The notes beneath the pieces are model-generated. The model was not told where the DNA came from and did not search any database. It saw only the letters and a list, made by a program, of their open reading frames with translations. A program made the translations under genes and the position numbers. A DNA stretch of 64,000 nucleotides from DATLGB01 sp964242305. Lineage in GTDB: Bacteria; Actinomycetota; Thermoleophilia; Solirubrobacterales; Solirubrobacteraceae. Location of the stretch: NCBI GenBank assembly GCA_964242305.1, contig CAXTBB010000013.1:1-64000 (forward strand). The letters run 5' to 3'. Shown in pieces: positions 8,375-16,413 of this stretch. Within the stretch, counting starts at the first letter, position 1. Every line of letters starts with the position of its first letter.

Positions 8375-8803
8375 ATGTGGGCAGACGCACCGATCCCGGC
8401 CGAGCAGATCCTCGACGGCGAGCCCGTCACCCGTAGCTGGAAGCTGCACTCCGCGCACCGGGGCGGCGTGTCCATGAACTACTGGGACTGCACCGCCGGC
8501 CGCTTCCACTGGCACTACGCGGGCGACGAGATGGTCCAGATCCTCGAGGGCGAGGTCCACATCACCGACGCGGACGGCCACCGCCGCACCCTGCGCACGG
8601 GCGACACCGCGCACTTCGAGGCCGGGACGACGCTGCTCTGGGAGGTTCCGGAGTACGTCCGCAAGCTGGCCTTCCATCGCAGCGCGAACACGCTCGCGGA
8701 CCGGGTGCTCACCAAGGCCACCCGCATGCCCGCGACGCAGCGCGTCGCCGCCGTGGCCGCCGCCACCGGCGCCCTCGCGCTCCCGGTCGCCGCCGTCCTC
8801 TAG
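8375..8803 (+). CDS. cupin-domain protein
   Basis: The 142 residues are a single cupin of the EutQ/DUF861 sort: a first motif region RFHWHYAGDEMVQILEGEVHI and a second region RTGDTAHFEAGTTLLWEVPEYVRKL. His and Glu in HWHYAGDE are probable metal ligands. The C-terminal about 20 residues are small and hydrophobic (VAAATGALALPVAAVL), which is unusual and could be a membrane tail. The substrate is unknown. It ends at a CTAG shared with the convergent CDF gene. Confidence 0.82.
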   Translation: MWADAPIPAEQILDGEPVTRSWKLHSAHRGGVSMNYWDCTAGRFHWHYAGDEMVQILEGEVHITDADGHRRTLRTGDTAHFEAGTTLLWEVPEYVRKLAFHRSANTLADRVLTKATRMPATQRVAAVAAATGALALPVAAVL

Positions 8804-10155
8804 CCCGGCTCGGTGTGCACGATCACGTCGGCCACGGCCGGCGCGCGCCGGACGATCTCCTCCTCGATCTCCGTCGCCAGCGCGTGCGCGGCGCGCAGCT
8901 CCTGTGCCGGATCGAGGCAGACCGTCAGCAGCGCGACGATGCGGCCGCGCTCGCCCATCCGCATGCGCAGTTCCTCCGGCGGGCTGCCGGTGAGCTCACG
9001 GACGACGGTGGTGATGATCGCGCGCTCGTCCCCCGCCTCCAGCTCGGCGCCGTCGCGCGGGGTCGACAGCGGCTCGATGTGGGTGTGGACGTCGCTGAGC
9101 TCGGGGGCGGCGGCGCGGATGCTGGCCTCGACCTCCTCGGCGACCGCGTGGGCCTCGTCCAGCGACAGGCGGGCGGGCAGCTTGAGGTGCAGGGAGGCCT
9201 CCGGCCGGCCCTCGACGGTCATCAGCCGCACGTTGTGGACCTCGCGGACGTTGCGCACGCCCTGGGCGGCGGCGTTGACGCGCTCGCGCAGGTCGCGGGC
9301 CTCGCCCGGCTCGACGTGGACGACGACGTCCGCGCGCGGGAGTTCCGTGCGCACCGCCCGCTCCACCCCGTCGGCGAGCGCGTGTCCCTGGCTCATCGCG
9401 GCGTCCGGCTGAACGCCCACGACGACGTCGACGAAGTAGGAACCGGCCGCCTCGCGCACGCGCAGGCGGGACACGTCGACGCCCGGCTCGTCGCGCGCGA
9501 TCGCGTCGCGGGCGGCCCGGGCGGCGGCCTCGGGCGCGCGGTCCATGAGCACCTCGACGTTGCCACGGGCCAGCCGCGCGGCCGCCAGGATGACCAGCAC
9601 CGCGACGACCAGCGCGGCGATCGCGTCCCCGTCCGGGTAGCCCGCGCTGACGAAGGCCAGGCCGACGAGCACGGAGATCGAGCCGAGCAGGTCGCCGGCG
9701 AAGTGCAGCGCGTTGGAGGCCAGCGCGGGCGAGTGGTAGCGGCGCGCGTCGCGGTGGGACACGTACGCGCGGCTGGCGTCGATGGCGATGACGAGGACGA
9801 GGACCACGAACGCGTACCAGGCGGCGTCGACGTCGGGCCGCCCGCCGTCGATCAGCCGCCGGCCGGCCTGCACGGCGATGAAGGCGGAGGCGAGCGCCAG
9901 GAACGCGGCCTCGCCAAGCGCGGCGAGGTGCTCGGCCTTGCCGTGGCCGTAGGGATGCTCGCGGTCGGGTGGGCGGACGGCGACCCGGATCGCGAACAGC
10001 GTCAGCAGCGCCGCCACCAGGTCCGTGCCGGAGTGCAGCGCCTCCGCGATCAGGCCCAGGGAACCGGTGGCCAAGCCCGTCGTCAGCTTGATCGCGACGA
10101 GGACGACGGCGGCCAGCACCGACAGCCGCGCGGTGCGTTCGGGGGTCCCCTCCAT
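8800..10155 (-). CDS. cation diffusion facilitator with three C-terminal dimerisation modules
   Basis: The 451-residue inner-membrane protein exports divalent cations such as Zn2+, Fe2+ or Mn2+ in exchange for protons. The first 200 residues hold about six membrane segments with both HxxxD metal sites: H41-D45 in EALHSGTDL and H151-D155 in ALHFAGDLL. The cytosolic part is about 250 residues, roughly three times the usual length. It repeats a module ending in VHVEP (280-283), HTHIEP (357-362) and VHTEP (446-450), so the ZT_dimer domain appears triplicated. It is divergent from the amidotransferase gene with 26 nt between starts. Confidence 0.9.
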   Translation of the reverse strand: MEGTPERTARLSVLAAVVLVAIKLTTGLATGSLGLIAEALHSGTDLVAALLTLFAIRVAVRPPDREHPYGHGKAEHLAALGEAAFLALASAFIAVQAGRRLIDGGRPDVDAAWYAFVVLVLVIAIDASRAYVSHRDARRYHSPALASNALHFAGDLLGSISVLVGLAFVSAGYPDGDAIAALVVAVLVILAAARLARGNVEVLMDRAPEAAARAARDAIARDEPGVDVSRLRVREAAGSYFVDVVVGVQPDAAMSQGHALADGVERAVRTELPRADVVVHVEPGEARDLRERVNAAAQGVRNVREVHNVRLMTVEGRPEASLHLKLPARLSLDEAHAVAEEVEASIRAAAPELSDVHTHIEPLSTPRDGAELEAGDERAIITTVVRELTGSPPEELRMRMGERGRIVALLTVCLDPAQELRAAHALATEIEEEIVRRAPAVADVIVHTEPG

Positions 10156-10181
10156 CGCGGTCAGAAGGCTAGTCTCGATCG

Positions 10182-10859
10182 ATGCCGTGGCGCCCCGTGA
10201 TCGGTCTCTGCCTCACCCAGACGCGCGCCCGCTACGGGCCCTGGGACATGGAGTCCGTGCTGCTTCCGCGTGACTACGTGCGGGCGGTCCAGCGGGCCGG
10301 AGCGCTGGCGCTGATGCTCGCGCCGGACCCCGTCACGACCGAGGATCCGGACGAGGTGCTCGACCGCGTCGACGGCCTGGTCCTGGCCGGCGGGGTCGAC
10401 GTCGGGGACGACCCGGAGCGCGATGCCTTCGAGATGGCGCTCGGCTCGCGCGCGCTCGAGCGCGACCTCCCGCTGCTGGGCATCTGCCGCGGCATGCAGG
10501 TCATGAACGTGGCCGCCGGCGGGACGCTGATCGAGCACGTGCCGGACGTGGTCGGACACGAGAACCACCGCCACACGGAGGGTGCCTGGACCGATCACGA
10601 GGTGCGGCTGGAATCGGACTCGCTCGCCGCACGGGCGGCCGGCGCGATCGCCACCCCCGTCAAGTCCCATCACCACCAGGCGGTCGATCGTGTCGCCGAC
10701 GCCTTCACCGTCACCGGCTGGTCCGACGGCGACGAGCTGCCGGAGGCCTTCGAGTCGCGCCGCCACCGCTTCGCCCTCGGCGTCCAGTGGCACCCGGAGG
10801 CCGACGAGGAGTCGCGGCTGATCGCGGCCCTCGTCGACGAGGTCCGCAGCCGCCGATGA
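10182..10859 (+). CDS. class I glutamine amidotransferase-like hydrolase (peptidase C26, PuuD-like)
   Basis: The 225-residue protein has the C26 layout: oxyanion segment LVLAGGVDV, nucleophile Cys102 in GICRGMQ, and the His204/Glu206 pair in GVQWHPEADEE. The KSHHHQAV segment is typical of gamma-glutamyl-gamma-aminobutyrate hydrolases. It probably cleaves gamma-glutamyl bonds in polyamine or GABA metabolism, but no puu genes are nearby. The stop overlaps the helicase start (ATGA). Confidence 0.87.
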   Translation: MPWRPVIGLCLTQTRARYGPWDMESVLLPRDYVRAVQRAGALALMLAPDPVTTEDPDEVLDRVDGLVLAGGVDVGDDPERDAFEMALGSRALERDLPLLGICRGMQVMNVAAGGTLIEHVPDVVGHENHRHTEGAWTDHEVRLESDSLAARAAGAIATPVKSHHHQAVDRVADAFTVTGWSDGDELPEAFESRRHRFALGVQWHPEADEESRLIAALVDEVRSRR

Positions 10860-13066
10860 AGGCGGTCGAAGAGCCTCCGCACGTCACGCTCCGCCACGAC
10901 CGCTACGGCCACGAGCACGTGGTCTTCGCCTTCCCCTACCGACCGGACGTGGTCGACGCGGTNNNNNNNNNNGTGCGGATCGGCGCGCGGCGCGTCGGGC
11001 TGGTGGTCGATGCGGTGCGCGCGATCCCCGGCCGGCGCTTCGACTGGGAGGCGCGCGAGTGGTGGGCGCCGCGCGCGGACGTGACCGCGCCGTACGTGCA
11101 GGGCGTCCTGGAGGCCCACGACTGGCTGACGGCGTCCGCCGACGTCGAGACATGGCTGGCCCGGGCGGTGCGCGGCTGGGTGGGCAAGGTGACGGCCGGC
11201 CGCTACGAGGGCGCCGGCGTCTTCCTGCTCGAGCGCATCGCCGGCGAGCTGCCGGACGGGCTGGCCGCGCTGGCCACCGAGGCCGGCACGCGGATGGCGC
11301 TCCCCTTCACCGAAGCGGTCGCCAAGCTGCTCGAGGACGTCCCCGGCGCGCGCCTGGACCAGCGCGCCACCCGCTGCCAGCAGGGGCTCCTGGTCGGCCG
11401 GATGCCGGCGCCCGCCACGCTCGTCTACTCCCAGAGCGTCGGGGAGCCGCGCTTCAAGCTCGAGGTCAACTGGGACCCCGACACGATCCCGGCCTTCCTC
11501 GCCCTGCCGGCGGCGGAGTCCCACGGGCGAACGCTGCCGATCGACCCCTACCTGCTCGAGCCGCTCGAGCACTACTTGCGCACGTTCGAGATCGACCTCG
11601 CGTCCAACGCCCGCGTCGCGCTGCAGGACCTGCGCAAGGAGCACGGCACCGCCGTGGAGGAGGTGCGCCGCTCCCGCGCCCGGGAGGGTGAGCCGCTGGC
11701 GTGCGAGGACCGGCTCGGCGGCGAGCTGCGCCCGTTCCAGCGCGCCGCCGTCCACTACGCGCGCTGGTCGCGGCGCTGCTTCGTCGCCGACGAGCAGGGG
11801 CTGGGCAAGACGATCGAGGCGCTGGCCACCCTGGAGGAGGACGACGCCTACCCGGCCGTCGTGCTGTGCCCGGCGTCGCTCAAGCTCAACTGGCAGCGCG
11901 AGGCGCGGCGCTGGCTGCCGCACCGCACGACCACCGTCCTGAAGGGGACCGGCGTGGCGGCCGACGACGGCGCCGACATCATCGTCCTCAACTACGAGAT
12001 CGTCGCCGCCCACGCGCAGCGGCTGGCGCTGCGCAAGCTCAAGGCGCTCGTGCTCGACGAGTCCCACTACGTGAAGAACCCGCGTGCGAAGCGGACGGCC
12101 GCCACGCGCAAGCTGGCCAACACCCTCACCCCCGACGCGCTGCGCCTCGCCCTCACCGGCACGCCCGTGATGAACCACCCGGAGGAGCTGATCGCCCAGC
12201 TGCGCATCCTCGGCCGGCTCGAGGACTTCGGGAGCGGCGCGAAGTTCGCCCGCCGCTTCCAGGGCGCCGGTGCCGAAGAGCGCATCCACTGGCACCTGCG
12301 CCGGCGCTGCTTCGTCCGGCGGTTGAAGTCCGAGGTCCTGCCCCAGCTGCCGGCCAAGCGCCAGGTCGTCGTCCCCGTCGCCCTCGACAACGAGCGCGAG
12401 TACCGGCAGGCGGAGGAGGACGTCATCGCCTGGCTGCGCGAGCAGCCGCTGGAGCTCTCCGAGCTCGAGGCGCGCGTGGCCGCCACCCTGCGCGCCGAGC
12501 GCCTGGCCCAGCTCAACGTCCTGCGCCGCCTCGCCGCCCGCGGCAAGCTCGGCGCCGCCCTCGCCTGGATCGACGACTTCATCCAGTCCGAGGAGCCGCT
12601 GGTCGTCTTCTCCGGCTCCCGCGAGGTCCAGGAGCACCTGCTGCGACGCTTCCCGGAGGCGCTGCACATCGTCGGCGACGACTCGATCGAGCGCCGCGAA
12701 GCGTCCGTCGAGCGCTTCCAGGAGGACGGCGGGCTGATCGTCTGCGCGACCCGCGTGGCCGGCCAGGGCATCACCCTCACGCGCGCGTCCAACGTCGTCT
12801 TCCTCGACCTCGAGTGGACCCCGGCCATGCACGACCAGGCCGAGGACCGCCTGCACCGCATCGGTCAGGAGGAGTCGGTGACCGCCTGGTACCTGCTCGC
12901 CGCGCAGACCATCGACGAGACCATGATCGAGCTGATCTCGCGCAAGCGCGGCATCGTCGGCGCCGTCACCGACGGGCGCGCCGACGACTCCGAGGCACTC
13001 ATCCAGTCCGTGGTGAAGGAACTGCGGGCGACGCGGCCGCGGCGTCGGCTGCGTCCCGTCGCCTAG
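10856..13066 (+). CDS. SNF2-family helicase, SMARCAL1/HARP-like
   Basis: About 736 residues. The N-terminal part (to about 120) resembles the HARP region that precedes the motor in SMARCAL1-type annealing helicases. The Swi2/Snf2 motor shows motif I DEQGLGKTIEAL, Ia VVLCPASLKLNW, II DESHY, III LTGTPVMN and VI DRLHRIGQEE. Such proteins rewind or remodel branched DNA, and a repair role is inferred. The ATG at 10856 overlaps the previous stop. A 10-N gap at 10963-10972 falls in codons 36-39; frame is kept with ten Ns, but the true length is unknown. The last 68 nt overlap the convergent terC-like gene. Confidence 0.9.
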   Translation: MKAVEEPPHVTLRHDRYGHEHVVFAFPYRPDVVDAXXXXVRIGARRVGLVVDAVRAIPGRRFDWEAREWWAPRADVTAPYVQGVLEAHDWLTASADVETWLARAVRGWVGKVTAGRYEGAGVFLLERIAGELPDGLAALATEAGTRMALPFTEAVAKLLEDVPGARLDQRATRCQQGLLVGRMPAPATLVYSQSVGEPRFKLEVNWDPDTIPAFLALPAAESHGRTLPIDPYLLEPLEHYLRTFEIDLASNARVALQDLRKEHGTAVEEVRRSRAREGEPLACEDRLGGELRPFQRAAVHYARWSRRCFVADEQGLGKTIEALATLEEDDAYPAVVLCPASLKLNWQREARRWLPHRTTTVLKGTGVAADDGADIIVLNYEIVAAHAQRLALRKLKALVLDESHYVKNPRAKRTAATRKLANTLTPDALRLALTGTPVMNHPEELIAQLRILGRLEDFGSGAKFARRFQGAGAEERIHWHLRRRCFVRRLKSEVLPQLPAKRQVVVPVALDNEREYRQAEEDVIAWLREQPLELSELEARVAATLRAERLAQLNVLRRLAARGKLGAALAWIDDFIQSEEPLVVFSGSREVQEHLLRRFPEALHIVGDDSIERREASVERFQEDGGLIVCATRVAGQGITLTRASNVVFLDLEWTPAMHDQAEDRLHRIGQEESVTAWYLLAAQTIDETMIELISRKRGIVGAVTDGRADDSEALIQSVVKELRATRPRRRLRPVA
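10963..10972. other. assembly gap of 10 Ns
   Basis: Ten consecutive Ns within the helicase N-terminus. The reading frame is open on both sides and in phase if the gap is taken as ten bases. Fixed 10-N gaps are typical scaffolder placeholders, so the real missing length is unknown. Confidence 0.99.
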
Positions 13067-13808
13067 AGAGCAGCGCGGCGACGCCGAGGGTGACGATCAC
13101 CACGACGAGGTTGACCCACTCGGGCGGGTGGACGACGTCCTCGAGCAGCAGCTTGAGCGCCACGTAGCCGAGGATCACGGCGAGGCCCTGCGACAGGTAG
13201 CGGAAGCGATCGAGCAGGTCCTCGAGCAGGAAGAACAGCGAGACCATGCCCATGAGGCTGAACGCGTTGGCGGCGAAGACCACCGTCGTGTCGCGGGTGA
13301 TCGCGAAGATGGCCGGGATCGAGTCGATCGCGAACATCACGTCGAAGGCGGCCACGGCGACCAGCGCGATGACGGCGGGCTTGGTGTTCTCGGGCAGCAC
13401 CCGGCGGACGACCTTCATCGCGGCGGTGTTCTCCGGGTCCATGTCCTTCGGGTCGTGCTTGGCGATCGAGTACGCCGTATAGGCGAGGATCGCACCGAGG
13501 ACGTAGGTGAACCAGTCGAAGGCGTCGAGCAGCTCGGCGCCGGCCAGGATGAAGATCGCGCGCAGCACGATGGCCCCCGCGATGCCGAAGATCAGCACCC
13601 GCCGCCGGTCCTCCTCGGGCACCTGGAGGAACGTGAACAGGATCGCGAAGACGAACAGGTTGTCCAGCGACAGCGACTTCTCGATCAAAAAGCCCGAGAG
13701 GTAGTCCTCGGCGTCCGTCCCCGAGCCAGTGACCACGAAGAACAGCGTGAAGGCGACCCCGAGCAGGGTCCAGCAGATGGATCGAATCAGGGCAGCGCGG
13801 GCGGTCAC
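12999..13808 (-). CDS. TerC-family integral membrane protein
   Basis: The 269-residue protein has about seven to eight hydrophobic segments and the TerC signatures EKSLSLDNLFVFAILF and FDVMFAIDSIPAIFAIT, whose Asp residues are thought to bind Mn2+ or Ca2+ for export across the membrane. Length is slightly below the usual 300 or more. The start is GTG, which forms the end of a perfect hairpin (13806-13824). The 3' 68 nt overlap the convergent helicase gene, so the C-terminal 22 residues are constrained by two genes. Confidence 0.9.
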   Translation of the reverse strand: MTARAALIRSICWTLLGVAFTLFFVVTGSGTDAEDYLSGFLIEKSLSLDNLFVFAILFTFLQVPEEDRRRVLIFGIAGAIVLRAIFILAGAELLDAFDWFTYVLGAILAYTAYSIAKHDPKDMDPENTAAMKVVRRVLPENTKPAVIALVAVAAFDVMFAIDSIPAIFAITRDTTVVFAANAFSLMGMVSLFFLLEDLLDRFRYLSQGLAVILGYVALKLLLEDVVHPPEWVNLVVVIVTLGVAALLSRRRDAADAAAASPAVPSPRTG

Positions 13809-13824
13809 TTACTTCGAGTAAGTG
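13806..13824. promoter_or_regulatory. perfect hairpin including the GTG start of the TerC gene
   Basis: CACTTACT and AGTAAGTG are 8-bp perfect arms around TCG. On the minus strand the final three bases of the stem are the GTG start codon. There is no U-rich tail, so a start-codon hairpin or a protein-binding palindrome is as likely as a terminator of the upstream GGDEF-EAL gene. Confidence 0.65.
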
Positions 13825-13837
13825 TAGTGGCCTCGCG

Positions 13838-15952
13838 TCAGGCGGCGTTGAGGATGCCCACCGAGAGCAGCTGGCCCGCCGCGAGGGCGTCCAGCGGGCG
13901 GGCGAGCAGGTAGCCCTGGGCGAACTCGCAGTCGAGGTCGCGCAGCGCCGACAGCTGCCCTTCGGTCTCCACGCCCTCGGCGACCACGCTCATCCCCAGC
14001 TCGTGGGCGAGGCCGACCACCGCGCGGACGATCTGGAGCGCACCCGGGTCGCTGCCCATCGAGTCCACGAAGGAGCGGTCGATCTTGAGCGCGTCGCCCG
14101 GGAAGCCGCGCAGCACGGTCAGCGACGCGGCGCCCGTCCCGAAGTCGTCCAGGTGCGCGCGCACGCCCGTGTCCGTGTAGAGCTGCTGGAGAGCGCTGCG
14201 CACGGTGGCCACGTCGGCGGACGCGGCCGTCTCCGTGATCTCCAGCCGCAGCGCCTCCGCCTCGATGCCGTGGTCGGCGAGCGCGGCGATCACCTGGGCG
14301 GCGAAGGCCGGCTCCTGCAGCTGGCGCCCGGAGATGTTGACGTTCATGGTCAGCCCGGAGGCGGAGGGATCGTCGCGGCGCCATTCCTGCAGCTGCCGGC
14401 ACGCCTCGCGCAGCACGAGCCGGCCCAGCGAGGAGATCATGCCCGTCTCCTCGGCGACCGGGATGAACTCGTCCGGCGTCATCGTCTGGCCGTTCTCGTC
14501 ACGCCAGCGGGCCAGCGCCTCGAAGCCGGCCAGGCGGCCGTCGGCGGCGTGCGCGATGGGCTGGTAGACGACGTGCAGGCCGGGGCCGTCGAGGCGGTCT
14601 CCGGCCAGGCCGCGACGAAGGCGCAGCTCGATCTCGAGCCGCGTCAGGGCGGCCATGTGCAGCGAGGAGTCGAACAGCGCGTGGCGGCCGCGGCCCTCGC
14701 CCTTGGCGCGGTACATGGCGGCGTCGGCGTCGCGGATGACCTCGTCGGCGGTCGCGCCGGGCGGGACCATGGCGATGCCGATCGAGGCGGACAGGTAGAG
14801 GTCCTGGTCCTCGACGGAGAACGGTGCCTCCAGCGCAGCGAGCACGCGGTCGGCGACGTGGCGCGCCTCCTCGTAGTCCTTGAGGTCCTCGAGCAGGACG
14901 GTGAACTCGTCACCGCCGAGGCGGGCCACGGTGTCGCCGGGGCGCAGCGCGCCCTTCAGCCGCTCGGCGACGTCGACGAGCAGCCCGTCCCCGACCAGGT
15001 GCCCGAGCGAGTCGTTGACGACCTTGAAGCGGTCGAGGTCGAGGAACAGGACGGCCGACGTGCCCTCCGCGCGAGCGCCCCGCCGGACGAGGTGCTCCAG
15101 GCGATCCTGGAAGAGGACGCGGTTGGGCAGGCCGGTCAGCGCGTCGTGCAGCGCGTCGTGCTGGAGCTGGAGCTCGGCGGCCTTGCGCTCGGTGACGTCG
15201 GTCTGGGACCCGGCCAGGCGCAGCGCGCGCCCGTCGGGGCCGCGGACGGCCAGTGCTCGCGAGAGCATCCACCGGTACGTGCCGTGCGCGGTGCGCATGC
15301 GGTACTCGGCCTCGTAGTGCTCCGTCTCCCCCCTGATGTGGGCGCGCATGGCGCTCTCCACGATGACGCGGTCGTCGGGGTGGACCAGGTCCAGGCAGTC
15401 GACCGGGTTGTTGCCGATGGCGTCCTGCGCGTAGCCGAGCATCGCCTTGTAGCGGGGCGAGAGGTAGACCGTGCCCGTGCGCAGGTCCCAGTCCCACAGG
15501 CCGTCGTTGGCGCCCGCCAGGGCGAGGGCATAGCGCTCCTCGGAGTGCGCGAGCTGGCGCAGGGCGCGCTGGTGCTTGATCGCGTAGCGCATGGAGCGCT
15601 CCAGCGTGCGGGCGTCCAGCGAGCCCTTGACGAGGTAGTCGGCGATGCCCAGCTCGCCGGCGCGGACGTCGACCTCGCGGTCGTCCATCCCGGTCAGCAT
15701 GATCACCGGCGCGTGCGCGTCGTGCTCGAGGATGCGCTGCGCGACGTCGAGCCCGTTCTGGACGCCGAGCCGGTAGTCGACGAGGTACACGTCGTGGGGC
15801 TCCTGGCGCACCACCTGCATCAGCGCGGCCACGTCGTCGACCGCGGTGACGGCGTAGCCCGCCGGGTCGATCTCGCGCAGGAGATCGCGCGCGATGAGGA
15901 TGTCCTCCTCGTCGTCGTCGACGACGAGGACCCGGACCGGCGCTGGGCTCAC
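13838..15952 (-). CDS. REC-PAS-GGDEF-EAL cyclic-di-GMP turnover protein
   Basis: The 704 residues contain a receiver domain (about 1-125, phospho-acceptor Asp59 in VYLVDYR), a PAS_3-type sensor (about 140-258), a diguanylate cyclase domain with intact RLGGDEF (344-350), and an EAL phosphodiesterase domain (about 440-695) with FEALARWR and DDFGTG. Both catalytic sites look intact, so it could make or degrade c-di-GMP. It is the last gene of an operon with a response regulator and a histidine kinase (4-nt and 8-nt overlaps), so its receiver probably accepts phosphate from that kinase. GTG start. Confidence 0.94.
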   Translation of the reverse strand: MSPAPVRVLVVDDDEEDILIARDLLREIDPAGYAVTAVDDVAALMQVVRQEPHDVYLVDYRLGVQNGLDVAQRILEHDAHAPVIMLTGMDDREVDVRAGELGIADYLVKGSLDARTLERSMRYAIKHQRALRQLAHSEERYALALAGANDGLWDWDLRTGTVYLSPRYKAMLGYAQDAIGNNPVDCLDLVHPDDRVIVESAMRAHIRGETEHYEAEYRMRTAHGTYRWMLSRALAVRGPDGRALRLAGSQTDVTERKAAELQLQHDALHDALTGLPNRVLFQDRLEHLVRRGARAEGTSAVLFLDLDRFKVVNDSLGHLVGDGLLVDVAERLKGALRPGDTVARLGGDEFTVLLEDLKDYEEARHVADRVLAALEAPFSVEDQDLYLSASIGIAMVPPGATADEVIRDADAAMYRAKGEGRGRHALFDSSLHMAALTRLEIELRLRRGLAGDRLDGPGLHVVYQPIAHAADGRLAGFEALARWRDENGQTMTPDEFIPVAEETGMISSLGRLVLREACRQLQEWRRDDPSASGLTMNVNISGRQLQEPAFAAQVIAALADHGIEAEALRLEITETAASADVATVRSALQQLYTDTGVRAHLDDFGTGAASLTVLRGFPGDALKIDRSFVDSMGSDPGALQIVRAVVGLAHELGMSVVAEGVETEGQLSALRDLDCEFAQGYLLARPLDALAAGQLLSVGILNAA

Positions 15953-16413
15953 TCGGGAACGCCGTCCTCGGCCGGCAGGTCGACGATCTCCATCCAGTAG
16001 CGCGAGAACACCTTCATCACCTCCACAAGCCCGAGGAAGGTGACGGGCTTGGTGATGAACGAGTTGACGCCGAGGTCGTAAGTCCGGACGACGTCCTCCT
16101 CGGCTTTGCTCGTGGTGAGGACGACGACCGGGATGGAGCGCAGCTCGGGGTCGGCCTTGATGGCGGCCAGCGCCTCGCGGCCGTCCATGCGCGGCATGTT
16201 GAGGTCGAGCAGGATCATCCCCGGGCGCGGGGACTCGCGCTCGTCGGCGAAGCGACCCTCGCGACGCAGGTACTCCATCAGCTCGACGCCGTCGACCACC
16301 GTGCGCAGGTCGTTGTGCAACCGCGCGTCGCGCAGCGCGTCGCGCGTCATCAGACGGTCGTCCTCGTCATCGTCGGCGAGGAGGATGGTGATGGCGCTGC
16401 CCCCGCTAGACAT
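15949..16413 (-). CDS. single-domain response regulator (Rcp1-like)
   Basis: The 154 residues are a lone receiver domain: acidic pair in ADDDEDDRL, phospho-acceptor Asp in MILLDLNMPRMDG, switch Thr in VVLTTSKAEEDV, and Lys in FITKPV. The long alpha4-beta5 region is typical of the Rcp1 family that partners bacteriophytochrome-type kinases. With no output domain, it probably shuttles phosphate between the upstream kinase (8-nt overlap) and the downstream receiver-GGDEF-EAL protein (4-nt overlap). Confidence 0.92.
   Translation of the reverse strand: MSSGGSAITILLADDDEDDRLMTRDALRDARLHNDLRTVVDGVELMEYLRREGRFADERESPRPGMILLDLNMPRMDGREALAAIKADPELRSIPVVVLTTSKAEEDVVRTYDLGVNSFITKPVTFLGLVEVMKVFSRYWMEIVDLPAEDGVPE

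Noticed and set aside
10670..12856. 728-residue antisense frame across the amidotransferase and helicase
   Set aside because: High GC leaves antisense frames open; composition is Gly/Arg/Val-rich without motifs, and plus-strand genes have full motif sets.
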